From: Pancytospora philotis
Lineage: Eukaryota > Microsporidia
Length of the DNA: 16,350 bases
NCBI GenBank assembly: GCA_023647555.1
Contig: JALRLY010000230.1
Span: forward strand, 16,090 to 32,439
Direction of reading: 5' to 3'
The notes beneath the pieces were generated by a model. It made no database searches. It had not been told where the DNA came from and saw only the letters and a list, made by a program, of their open reading frames with translations. This document shows positions 6,744-13,098 of the stretch, piece after piece; position 1 is the stretch's first letter; each line of letters starts with the position of its first letter. The position numbers and the translations under genes are program-made.

Positions 6744-6875
6744 TTGCTGAATAATAAGCTGAAGTATAACGCTATGTAGAAACTCCATCAATCCGCAGCC
6801 TAAAGAGCACAAACTCCTGTAATAATAGGCAATACAGATCAGCATAGCATAAGCCAGTACGAATGACCAAATAGT

Positions 6876-7895
6876 TTACTGTTTGCCGACAAACCCGCCG
6901 TACACGAGCAGCGGGAAGATGATGGATGCCTCGCCATGCACCTTGACGCACGTCTTGCTCGGCTTCACCTTGCCCCAGCTGTGCGCCTCGCTCAGCGTAG
7001 CGCCGGAGTCGGAGCCGTCATAGTCGCTGGCGGTGTTGACGAGCACGCAGTAGTCGAGCCCGTTGTGGAAGAGATTGGCGTTGAGCACGTGGTGCTTGAC
7101 CAGCCCGCAGCCGATGACCACCGCGCCGTTCTCGTGCCCGCCGAGGCACTCGGTGTTTACGCGGTGGATGTCCTCGACAATGTCCAGCTTGAACGCCGCC
7201 CGCTTGCTGTAGAACGTGAGCATGTCGCCGAGGGAGCCGTCGGTGAGGGCCGGCGAGTACACATTGATGCCGTTCCGGTGGCACCAGTACAGGATGCTCT
7301 CCTCGTTGTTGATCTTCTTGCCGAGATAGTCGATGAACATCGAGGGCGTCAAAATCAGCGGGCTCTCCCTGGAGTAGCCGCCGTCCCGCGGGTACTCAGC
7401 AGTCTTGCCCGACAGCAGCTCGTCCAGCACGTCGGAGAACCACTCCGCAAAGCTCTCGTAGTTCGCGTTGTTGATCACAAGATTCCCGATCCTGTTCCAG
7501 CCGTTCTCGCGCAGCTCCTCGCCGTTGAGGTGGAAGTCGGCGACGTACGTCGGGCCGAGGCACTTGATGATGTCCTCCTCGATCCCGCCGGCCGTGCAGA
7601 CCATCACGTCGAACATCTTGTTCTTCGCCAGATACCTGATGTGCTCGCGCAGCCCGCAGCTCACCATGTTGGACGTGCAGCCGAAGAAGATCTTCGCCTT
7701 GGCGGCGCGCATCCGTTTGACCTCGTCAACGGCCTTCGCCAGATTGGACGCCTGGAAGCCCGTCGTCCGGTAGCTCTCCAGCAGAGAGTCGAGCGTGGGC
7801 GCAGCATCGTAGCCGAAGCCTTTGACGGGCTCCGAGAAGACCAAATCGTCCCGCTTCGCTCCGGACAGATCTTTTACGCTCGTCGGCCGTTCCAT
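6876..7895 (-). CDS. DYS1: Deoxyhypusine synthase
   Basis: Transfers the aminobutyl group of spermidine, via NAD, to a lysine of eIF5A as the first step of hypusine formation, in the cytosol. 339 residues, close to the family norm (about 370). Family blocks seen: FFGCTSNMVSCG (70-81), TAGGIEEDIIKCL (101-113), VINNANYESF (140-149), HRNGINVYSPALTDGSLGDM (206-225), the GLVKHHVLNANLFHNG block at 264-279, and EAHSWGKV with the active-site lysine K309. The start is the ATG at 7895. AAAATTTTT lies 16 nt upstream, and the codons before the ATG are not preceded by another ATG. The catalytic residues appear complete. The gene lies in the same direction as Trm7 and Yos1 but with its own promoter element. 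Confidence 0.96.
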   Translation of the reverse strand: MERPTSVKDLSGAKRDDLVFSEPVKGFGYDAAPTLDSLLESYRTTGFQASNLAKAVDEVKRMRAAKAKIFFGCTSNMVSCGLREHIRYLAKNKMFDVMVCTAGGIEEDIIKCLGPTYVADFHLNGEELRENGWNRIGNLVINNANYESFAEWFSDVLDELLSGKTAEYPRDGGYSRESPLILTPSMFIDYLGKKINNEESILYWCHRNGINVYSPALTDGSLGDMLTFYSKRAAFKLDIVEDIHRVNTECLGGHENGAVVIGCGLVKHHVLNANLFHNGLDYCVLVNTASDYDGSDSGATLSEAHSWGKVKPSKTCVKVHGEASIIFPLLVYGGFVGKQ

Positions 7896-7911
7896 CGGCG
7901 CAACGTTCTTC

Positions 7912-7920
7912 AAAATTTTT
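7912..7920 (-). promoter_or_regulatory. AAATTT-like promoter element of DYS1
   Basis: AAAAATTTT on the minus strand, 16 nt before the ATG at 7895. Confidence 0.65.
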
Positions 7921-8111
7921 ACACTGCGCTATGAAAACTGAGACAAATCGGTGCCACTGTTCGACCTAGCGCTTATATCGGAATTGCCCGGGTACGGTGT
8001 GTGCGATATTCACTTTTGGATGATGCTGGCCCATACACCCTGTCTGTTCACAGAATTACCGTAAAAACGAAAGGACACTAGCTCAAAAAAGTTCATAACG
8101 GCAAATGACAG

Positions 8112-8117
8112 TTTAAT
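8112..8117 (-). terminator. Possible poly(A) signal ATTAAA for TRM7
   Basis: ATTAAA on the minus strand, about 61 nt after the stop codon at 8179-8181. Confidence 0.3.
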
Positions 8118-8178
8118 TCGTTCAGTACTACAATCAGGTGGCATATCTACGGAGGCAGCAACAATAACCACTGCCCGG

Positions 8179-8880
8179 TCACTCAACTCCCTCAAACCAA
8201 TAATCAGTTTCGAGCTCGTCGCCACACTCTACGACGCACGGGTCCACGACCTGGCCGCTAAGCTCGATCGAGAGCGGATCGCAGAACGGCTCGCGCATCC
8301 CGCGGCAGAGTATGAAATACTCCATGGACGCCCCGCGGCTGGATTTCGGCTTGAGCAGCTGCACCGAGTCGTAGAACTTCGCGAAATGGCCGAGGATGTG
8401 CCCGATGAACTCTCCGCGGAAGCACTTCCCGACGAACGTGGAACTTGGGCCGGCCGCGCGGCATGCCAGCTTCAGCGCCGCCGTGAGCAGGTCCATCTGC
8501 AGGTACTCGTCGAGGTCGTGGAAGCCCGTAACGTCGGGCGCGCCGTCGCAGACCACAAGGTCGGCCTTGTCGTTCTCGAAGGCAGCCGCTATCTTGGCCA
8601 GGCACTGCTCGGACGTGATGTCCTCTTTGATGGCGACCACGCCGGGTATGGGGACAATGTCCTGCACATCCACCGCCACGACGCGCACGCCCTCGATCCT
8701 GCTCAGCACTTGGCTCCACGAGCCGGGCGCCGCGCACAGATCGAGGATGTTCCGCGCGCCGCTGAAGATCGCGAAGGACCTCTCGATGTCGAGCAGCTTG
8801 AAAGCGCTCCGCGCCCGGTATCCCATGCTCTTCGCCCTGTAGTAGTACGGGTCGCGCTTGTCTTTGCTGCGGATGCCCAT
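8179..8880 (-). CDS. TRM7: Trm7/FTSJ1-type tRNA 2'-O-methyltransferase
   Basis: SAM-dependent RrmJ/FtsJ-family enzyme that methylates the ribose of anticodon-loop nucleotides 32 and 34 in several tRNAs, in yeast with the helper proteins Trm732 and Trm734. 233 residues. The N-terminus GIRSKDKRDPYY and RARSAFKLL are typical of Trm7. The SAM-binding site is DLCAAPGSWSQVLSR (47-61). The catalytic tetrad is complete: K28, D112 (in CDGAPDVTG), K152 (in VGKCFRGEF) and E187 (in SMEYFIL). SSRGASMEYF near 180-189 fits Trm7 rather than the mitochondrial Mrm2 or the nucleolar Spb1, which is much longer. Residues 200-233 form an acidic tail. The start at 8880 is 18 nt from an AAAATTTT element. Confidence 0.95.
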   Translation of the reverse strand: MGIRSKDKRDPYYYRAKSMGYRARSAFKLLDIERSFAIFSGARNILDLCAAPGSWSQVLSRIEGVRVVAVDVQDIVPIPGVVAIKEDITSEQCLAKIAAAFENDKADLVVCDGAPDVTGFHDLDEYLQMDLLTAALKLACRAAGPSSTFVGKCFRGEFIGHILGHFAKFYDSVQLLKPKSSRGASMEYFILCRGMREPFCDPLSIELSGQVVDPCVVECGDELETDYWFEGVE

Positions 8881-8898
8881 CGCGGCGGCGCGCCGGCC

Positions 8899-8906
8899 AA
8901 AATTTT
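8899..8906 (-). promoter_or_regulatory. AAATTT-like promoter element of TRM7
   Basis: AAAATTTT followed by a GC-only spacer (GGCCGGCGCGCC...) of 18 nt to the ATG at 8880. Confidence 0.65.
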
Positions 8907-9105
8907 ATAACGGCACGGCCCGCAAGCGGACTGAGCTGGTGTCTCTCTATCAAATATCGTTGCTAAACTACAATGCGTGCACATGCGCTGAATAAATGCA
9001 ACATTTGGATGCGCAACCTTTTCTGTCCGCTATCACTAAGGCTAGCCTTGTCGCCATCGGCTACCAACCGCTAAAGTGGCAAAGCAACCACAATGCAACA
9101 ACTAC

Positions 9106-9111
9106 TTTATT
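9106..9111 (-). terminator. Poly(A) signal AATAAA overlapping the YOS1 stop codon
   Basis: On the minus strand the TAA stop (9113-9111) runs directly into AATAAA, sharing base 9111. Confidence 0.5.
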
Positions 9112-9350
9112 TAACCCAGGAACACCTCGTATACGATGCACAGGATGTTTATGGCGATCAGGGGCAGCTCGAATACCGTGCGGATCGTGTTGACGATATC
9201 TACGACCTTCTGGCGCTGCGGCCCGAGGGAGGCGCGGCACTCCGGCGCCAGCGGGAGCCTAACCCGCGCCAGGAATCTTTTGTCGTTCAGGATGACCACT
9301 GCGTTCAAGAAGAACACAAAGGAGTACACCAGCGATAGAACCCCGAACAT
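9111..9350 (-). CDS. YOS1: Yos1/IER3IP1-like ER-Golgi transport protein
   Basis: 79-residue integral membrane protein; the family is about 80-85 residues. Yos1 works with Yip1 and Yif1 in COPII vesicle formation at the ER. An N-terminal hydrophobic helix lies at about 3-21 (MFGVLSLVYSFVFFLNAVVI) and is followed by LNDKRFL, the family's hallmark ERFL-like turn. A central soluble stretch is followed by DIVNTIRTVFELPLIAINIL, which matches the RTVxRxPLIxxN block, and then a second hydrophobic helix ending in Gly. The start is set by homology to the family N-terminus; a longer in-frame extension upstream is Arg/Pro-rich and is unlikely to be translated. An A6 run 18 nt upstream replaces the usual AAAATTT. 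Confidence 0.85.
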   Translation of the reverse strand: MFGVLSLVYSFVFFLNAVVILNDKRFLARVRLPLAPECRASLGPQRQKVVDIVNTIRTVFELPLIAINILCIVYEVFLG

Positions 9351-9368
9351 TGGGGGTCTGTGCGCGGC

Positions 9369-9374
9369 TTTTTT
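9369..9374 (-). promoter_or_regulatory. A-run in the YOS1 promoter position
   Basis: Six A on the minus strand (CTAAAAAAGCC), 18 nt before the ATG at 9350. It occupies the place of the AAATTT element of other genes but lacks the T half. Confidence 0.35.
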
Positions 9375-9481
9375 AGAAGGCCGCAGCCGCTGGCGGATCC
9401 GACCCGCCGATATGCCAGCAAGAGCGCTTTTAAGTGGTCGCCGGCCGGGCGGTCGGCTGCGCGAAAGCGCGGCCCGTGATG

Positions 9482-9489
9482 AAAATTTT
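9482..9489 (+). promoter_or_regulatory. AAATTT-like promoter element of the double dsRBD-like gene
   Basis: AAAATTTT 24 nt before the ATG at 9514. Confidence 0.6.
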
Positions 9490-9513
9490 GGCTGCACCTA
9501 GTCCCAGACAGAA

Positions 9514-10905
9514 ATGGCGGCGGAAATGATAGCTGATCCGGCCGTGGCGAACATCGCGGCGCACACCTGCCCGGGTGGAGAGGCCAGGGACGCGCAGTGC
9601 CCAAAAGAAGAGTTTCTGGGGAGTTTCAGGCAGCTCTTCCCGTGCGCTTCTGCGCCGGTGTACGCAAACAACGGAGGCCAGCATTCGCTGCAATTTCTCA
9701 GCGTGCAACTCGTGGTGCAGCGGGCATTTGCGACTGAGGACGAGGCCAAGCGCTGGCTCTACCGGCACGCGTGCATCATAGCCAGCCGGATGCATGCTGC
9801 GGCGACCAAACAGATCGGACTGGATAAGAGCAAGCGCACCAACGAGTCAAGTCGTGTGAGAGAGGTGGAGGCTGTTAAACGAATAAAGTGCGCAGATGCA
9901 GCAAGCGCCGCCAGTGCCATTGCAGTTGAGAACGGCTCAGTCAAGAATACGTCTGTGCAACCCAATGCGCCATCTCGTGCACAGGGATCTCCGAGCACTG
10001 CAGATGCTTACTCTGCTCTGCACGCCGCCGATCCTCCGGACTCGCTTGCGCAGCTCGACATATTCAGCCCAGCCGACGAGAGCCTGCCTGCGAGGAGCAG
10101 CCAAAGCGGTGGGCAGGCCAGAGGAGCCTCCGTGGCGCGCCGGAATACCTCCAGCCCGCGAAAGCTGGTGGTCAGCGTTCCAAGCGCCAAAAATACCCAA
10201 AGTGCACTGGTCAAGCCGCGTAGAGGCAATGAATCTAACACCAGCCATACAGGACAGATAACATGCTCTGACCGCAGCCTGCTCGAGGGCTACGACGACT
10301 TTACACAGAAACCCTCGCAATCTGACAGCTTAGCCGGAGCCATACCCGGGCTTTCTCTCAGTCAGTTCACCTTAAGCAGCTCGTTCATTGAGGAAGACAA
10401 CGGCTTGCAAGCATTAAGCGGTCCGACTTTCTTTGAGGGAGCAGCATCATCAATGTTGCACTCGATCGATACTGGCAACACATCAGATTATACGGTTAAG
10501 GCACAGTACAACGAGCAGTTTACTGCTACTAAAAGCAGCCAGCCGATATGTGCGTCTGCCTCCCTGCCCGAGAGCCCAAAGCTTGACGTGCCGAAACGGC
10601 CCAGGCTTGATGCAATTCTGGAGGGCTACGCCGACGGCGACTGCCCCGCCGCCCGCGCCGTGAAGGACATCTGCATTTTCTACCGCCTGTGCCATCCGGA
10701 GTATGAGATCGTCCGCGAGAACGACGTCTACTGCTGCACTGCTACGTTCTGCGGGCTCAAGTTCGCATCCGCATACAACTACAACAAGACAGAGTGCCGG
10801 AGCCACGCCAGCCTCATGGTCTTTGAGCATCTCAAGGAGCACTGGAGCGATATCTTTACGGCGGACCATGCGCAGCGGCAGGAAGCAGCGAAGCGGATGC
10901 GGTAG
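9514..10905 (+). CDS. Protein with two dsRNA-binding-like domains joined by a long disordered linker
   Basis: 463 residues. The C-terminal region (about 379-441) fits a double-stranded RNA-binding fold: helix ARAVKDICIFYRLC, strand EYEIVREND, strand VYCCTATFCGLKFASAYNYN, then helix TECRSHASLMVFEHLKEHW. In canonical dsRBDs the last helix starts with KKxAK; here it is KTECRSHAS, so RNA contacts are altered. Residues 31-93 (EEFLGSFRQLF, SLQFLSVQLVVQRAFATEDEAKRWLYRHACIIA) show the same helix-strand-helix order in weaker form. Between them is a Ser/Ala/Pro/Gln-rich linker of about 280 residues with no fold. A basic PKRPR (360-364) could be a nuclear signal. The motif LEGYDD/LEGYAD occurs twice (257-262 and 369-374). 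Linker codons use G/C third positions less than the C-terminal domain. The pathway is unknown. Confidence 0.7.
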   Translation: MAAEMIADPAVANIAAHTCPGGEARDAQCPKEEFLGSFRQLFPCASAPVYANNGGQHSLQFLSVQLVVQRAFATEDEAKRWLYRHACIIASRMHAAATKQIGLDKSKRTNESSRVREVEAVKRIKCADAASAASAIAVENGSVKNTSVQPNAPSRAQGSPSTADAYSALHAADPPDSLAQLDIFSPADESLPARSSQSGGQARGASVARRNTSSPRKLVVSVPSAKNTQSALVKPRRGNESNTSHTGQITCSDRSLLEGYDDFTQKPSQSDSLAGAIPGLSLSQFTLSSSFIEEDNGLQALSGPTFFEGAASSMLHSIDTGNTSDYTVKAQYNEQFTATKSSQPICASASLPESPKLDVPKRPRLDAILEGYADGDCPAARAVKDICIFYRLCHPEYEIVRENDVYCCTATFCGLKFASAYNYNKTECRSHASLMVFEHLKEHWSDIFTADHAQRQEAAKRMR

Positions 10906-11012
10906 ACCTCGATACAAGCCCATTGGATAGTAATTGTAGAGCGGCAGCTTGCTGACTCACACCATTTAATCCACTGGCAGATTACCAAAGTAAAAGGAAA
11001 GATGGCATGTGT

Positions 11013-11018
11013 AATAAA
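11013..11018 (+). terminator. Poly(A) signal AATAAA after the dsRBD-like gene
   Basis: AATAAA 107 nt after the TAG at 10903-10905. Confidence 0.4.
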
Positions 11019-11040
11019 TTGTTCACTAACGAGTTTAATA

Positions 11041-11047
11041 GGGGCCC
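11041..11047. promoter_or_regulatory. GGGGCCC motif in the gap upstream of the Sec61-beta gene
   Basis: The context AATAGGGGCCCA repeats at 16026-16036 directly in front of the Sft2 start. CCC/GGG-like signals have been described upstream of microsporidian genes. Here it is 76 nt from the next ATG, so its role is uncertain. Confidence 0.3.
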
Positions 11048-11110
11048 ATTCCATCGCGTTGCCACTGCGTCGCGTAGCCCCTGCTAGAGCAAACGGCCTT
11101 AGCCCGTGAA

Positions 11111-11117
11111 AAAATTT
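11111..11117 (+). promoter_or_regulatory. AAATTT-like promoter element of the Sec61-beta gene
   Basis: AAAATTT followed by GCCCCA and the ATG at 11124, a gap of only 6 nt, the tightest in the window. Confidence 0.65.
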
Positions 11118-11123
11118 GCCCCA

Positions 11124-11393
11124 ATGGCCGCGAAAAGTCCGGAGCAGAGACTCGCTAAGAACTCAGAGTTCAGACAGGCCAGCAAGCTCAAGAACCTGCT
11201 GTTCGAGGGCGACTCGGCGCTGTCTTTCACCCCGCTCAACATCCTCTTCTTCGCGCTCGGTGTCATCTTCGGCGTGTTCGCGCTGCATCTGCTCATCAAG
11301 ATCTTCCCCGTCACCTCCTCCAGCAACCTGCTGGTCGGCATTCTGACTCTGCTTGCGTCAACGATGCTTACATCATATCTAAACAGACGTTAA
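11124..11393 (+). CDS. SBH1: Sec61-beta (Sbh1) subunit of the ER translocon with an extra C-terminal hydrophobic segment
   Basis: 89 residues. Residues 25-60 match Sec61-beta: LLFEGDSALSF before the membrane, then TPLNILFFALGVIFGVFALH, then LLIKIF. The VFALHLLIKIF end corresponds closely to the VIALHLLTKFT end of yeast Sbh1. Sec61-beta is normally a single-pass tail-anchored protein ending a few residues after that helix. Here about 27 more residues follow, including a second hydrophobic stretch (68-85, NLLVGILTLLASTMLTSY) and a basic end NRR. The last 20 or so codons use A/T third positions far more than the rest, as if the reading frame had run into former 3' non-coding DNA. The N-terminus is short and charged. 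The start at 11124 is next to its promoter element. No AATAAA follows closely. Confidence 0.8.
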   Translation: MAAKSPEQRLAKNSEFRQASKLKNLLFEGDSALSFTPLNILFFALGVIFGVFALHLLIKIFPVTSSSNLLVGILTLLASTMLTSYLNRR

Positions 11394-11406
11394 ATTGATC
11401 ATTGTG

Positions 11407-11540
11407 CTGCTTTGTTGTGGCTGCGCCGCCGATGCGGTGCATGCCGTATGTTTTGTTATAGCTTGCGCTTTTTGATTCGAAGGCATGGGATAAGTGCGAT
11501 GGGTAATACGCGTACCGTGGATGACTCTGCTTTGTTGTGG
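11407..11540. repeat. 14-bp direct repeat, copies 120 bp apart
   Basis: CTGCTTTGTTGTGG occurs at 11407-11420 and again, identical, at 11527-11540. Only the outer span is given here; the DNA between the copies is not repeated. Confidence 0.5.
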
Positions 11541-11745
11541 TATCCTACTTCATTATCCCGCTGCGGCTGAACTCTAACGAATGAAGCATCTAGTCTAAAC
11601 TTTTCAATTTTTAAGCAGATTCTATCCCCGTGCTTTCATTAGTACACATCGCTTTACTGCGCTGCCTCTCTGCCTTATCTTCTTACAACATCTCTTCATA
11701 ACATCGCGCCTTGCCTCATCAGCCGCCGCAACATTGAAAATTGCC

Positions 11746-11753
11746 AAATTTTT
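11746..11753 (+). promoter_or_regulatory. AAATTT-like promoter element of RAD52
   Basis: AAATTTTT ends 8 nt before the ATG at 11762. An out-of-frame ATG lies in between, at 11755-11757. Confidence 0.6.
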
Positions 11754-11761
11754 AATGGGAG

Positions 11762-12373
11762 ATGGCAGAGGGGAAGCGCAGTTTCACGGCCGAGGAGCGC
11801 AAGGCCATCGAGAAGAAGCTGAAGAAGTGCCTCGGCTCCGAGTTCATCGCAGACAGGGTGGGCGCCGGCAACATGCAGATGACCTACATTCAGGGCGGAA
11901 TGATCGTGAACTTGGCGAACCACATCTTCGGCTTCGACGGCTGGTCGAACCGCGCGAAGAGCTTCACGCAGGAGTACTGCGACGTCACGAGCGACGGGCG
12001 GTACAGCGTGGGGATCAGCTGCTGCTGCCGCGTCACGCTGCGCGACGGCACGTACCGCGAGGACATCGGCTTCGGGAGCATCGACAACCAGCGCATGAAG
12101 AGCGTGGCGGTGCAGACGGCCAAGAAGAAGGCGGCGACGGACGCGCTGAAGCGCACGCTGCGCCTGTTTGGCAACGCGCTCGGCAACTGCCTGTACGACC
12201 GGGGGTATCTGCAGGGCGTCAAGGCGCTGCCCAAGAAGGTCGCGACGTGCTACGATCCGCGGAAGCTGCTTACGAACGAGGTGTTCACCGAGTCGCCGAT
12301 GGACCTCAACGAAGTTGTGCTGGCCTCTCTGAACAGCGAGTCGTTCGAGTTTAACGAGTCCAACATTGATTAG
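11762..12373 (+). CDS. RAD52: Rad52 recombination mediator / annealing protein, DNA-binding domain only
   Basis: 203 residues, corresponding to the N-terminal annealing domain of Rad52/Rad22 (ring-forming, binds ssDNA and anneals complementary strands). Family blocks: the core MTYIQGGMIVNLANHIFGFDGW (about 40-61), then SVGISCCCRVTLRDGTYRED, then IGFGSIDNQRMKSVAVQTAK, then LKRTLRLFGNALGNCLYDRGYL. The residues after about 165 are few and acidic (EFNESNID), so the C-terminal RPA- and Rad51-binding half of fungal and animal Rad52 (400-500 residues in total) is missing. It may only anneal strands, with no Rad51-loading role. The start is the ATG at 11762, which gives the family N-terminus EERKAIEKKLKKCLGSEF. 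The upstream ATG at 11755 is out of frame. Confidence 0.95.
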   Translation: MAEGKRSFTAEERKAIEKKLKKCLGSEFIADRVGAGNMQMTYIQGGMIVNLANHIFGFDGWSNRAKSFTQEYCDVTSDGRYSVGISCCCRVTLRDGTYREDIGFGSIDNQRMKSVAVQTAKKKAATDALKRTLRLFGNALGNCLYDRGYLQGVKALPKKVATCYDPRKLLTNEVFTESPMDLNEVVLASLNSESFEFNESNID

Positions 12374-12383
12374 CCTACGTATG

Positions 12384-12389
12384 AATAAA
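12384..12389 (+). terminator. Poly(A) signal AATAAA after RAD52
   Basis: AATAAA 10 nt after the TAG at 12371-12373. The convergent SPC3 gene ends at 12484. Confidence 0.5.
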
Positions 12390-12482
12390 CCAAACTGCTC
12401 TGCATGCGCTTATTATTTTACTAATCAGACTGCATTTAAACTCTTTTCCAGGCCGTAGCAATAAAAACTATTAAACAAGCGC

Positions 12483-12488
12483 TTTAAT
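12483..12488 (-). terminator. Poly(A) signal ATTAAA spanning the SPC3 stop codon
   Basis: On the minus strand ATTAAA contains the TAA stop (12486-12484). Confidence 0.4.
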
Positions 12489-12933
12489 CGAACTTCAGAT
12501 CGAGGAAGCCGTAGTGCACGTCCTTCATCTGCCCCACGTACGGATACACATTTCCGCGCAGCTCGAACCGCGCAGCGTTGTCGTTCGACCCCGCGAATGT
12601 GTAGTTGCTGTACTGCTTGTCGAAGAGCGCGTAGGCGTCGCCGCGCCGCACGATCTTCGACCAGACCATCTCCGACTTGCCGCTGCCCTGCAGCACCGCG
12701 TACACAAAAATTTGCTTGGTGTTGAACTTGAACTGCTGCGAAAAGTCCACGTTCGGCCTGAAGATGAGCGACTTGATGTGGTTTTTGTGGTTGTAGCGCA
12801 CCACCTGCATGTCGGCCGCGACGTCGGGGAGGCCCTGGATGTAGGAGAGCACGAAGACGGCGAACAGAAGCCCGAGGGTCATGTTGAAGAGCACGTTTCC
12901 GAAGTTTGAGACGCGCGATTGTATGTTCTTCAT
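12484..12933 (-). CDS. SPC3: Signal peptidase complex subunit Spc3 (SPC22/23)
   Basis: Accessory subunit of the ER signal peptidase complex; essential in yeast, where it supports the catalytic Sec11 subunit. 149 residues (yeast 184, human 180). One N-terminal membrane helix lies at about 13-33 (NVLFNMTLGLLFAVFVLSYIQ), followed by a lumenal beta-rich domain. Family blocks are VDFSQQFKFNTKQIFVYAVL (62-81) and VWSKIVRRGDAYALF (90-104), followed by a short strand-rich end (FELRGNVYPYVG). The start is at 12933, where AAAATTTGCGCCCCG immediately precedes the ATG. A longer in-frame start exists at 12984 but lies upstream of the promoter element. The protein lacks most of the C-terminal tail of larger homologues. 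Confidence 0.9.
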   Translation of the reverse strand: MKNIQSRVSNFGNVLFNMTLGLLFAVFVLSYIQGLPDVAADMQVVRYNHKNHIKSLIFRPNVDFSQQFKFNTKQIFVYAVLQGSGKSEMVWSKIVRRGDAYALFDKQYSNYTFAGSNDNAARFELRGNVYPYVGQMKDVHYGFLDLKFD

Positions 12934-12941
12934 CGGGGCGC

Positions 12942-12948
12942 AAATTTT
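12942..12948 (-). promoter_or_regulatory. AAATTT-like promoter element of SPC3
   Basis: AAAATTT followed by GCGCCCCG and the ATG at 12933, a gap of 8 nt. Confidence 0.7.
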
Positions 12949-13098
12949 GGAGAAAATAAGCGGATTGTAAGAGAAGAGTGGCAAAGTGTAAGGACAGTCC
13001 AGAAAACACTCACGTTCATAAGAATTTTGCAGAAGAATATTGCAGAATATTCAAAGCACACATCCCGAAAAGTCAAAGAGCTGAATAGTTCATCGTAT

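Larger units (their letters stand above)
6316..6875. other. 560-bp gene-free gap
   Basis: A+T-richer than the flanking genes, with no coding frame I can support. It lies between the plus-strand gene ending at 6315 and the 3' end of DHS (convergent). It contains AATAAA at 6406-6411, a three-arm inverted repeat at 6645-6743 and a second AATAAA at 6727-6732. An expressed small RNA is possible. Confidence 0.6.
11394..11761. other. 368-bp gap upstream of RAD52
   Basis: No coding frame that I can support. It holds a 14-bp direct repeat (11407-11420 and 11527-11540) spaced 120 bp start to start, a pyrimidine-rich stretch just upstream of the RAD52 promoter, and the promoter element at 11746-11753. 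No tRNA could be folded from it by eye. Confidence 0.55.

Noticed and set aside
6936..7934. Plus-strand open frame (332 codons) opposite deoxyhypusine synthase
   Set aside because: Antisense to a clear DHS gene; Val/Ala/Asp-rich composition follows from reverse-reading GC-rich codons.
8010..8225. Short minus-strand frame next to TRM7
   Set aside because: Overlaps the end of TRM7 in another frame, no domain or promoter element.
9038..9049. 12-bp palindrome AAGGCTAGCCTT
   Set aside because: Perfect but short, isolated and with no context that suggests a function.
9351..9497. N-terminal Arg/Pro-rich extension of Yos1
   Set aside because: The family starts at the MFGV-type helix; the extension is compositionally biased and overlaps the divergent promoter.
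12707..12715. AAAATTTGC inside SPC3 on the plus strand
   Set aside because: Lies in coding sequence (antisense of the lumenal domain) with no plus-strand gene starting nearby.
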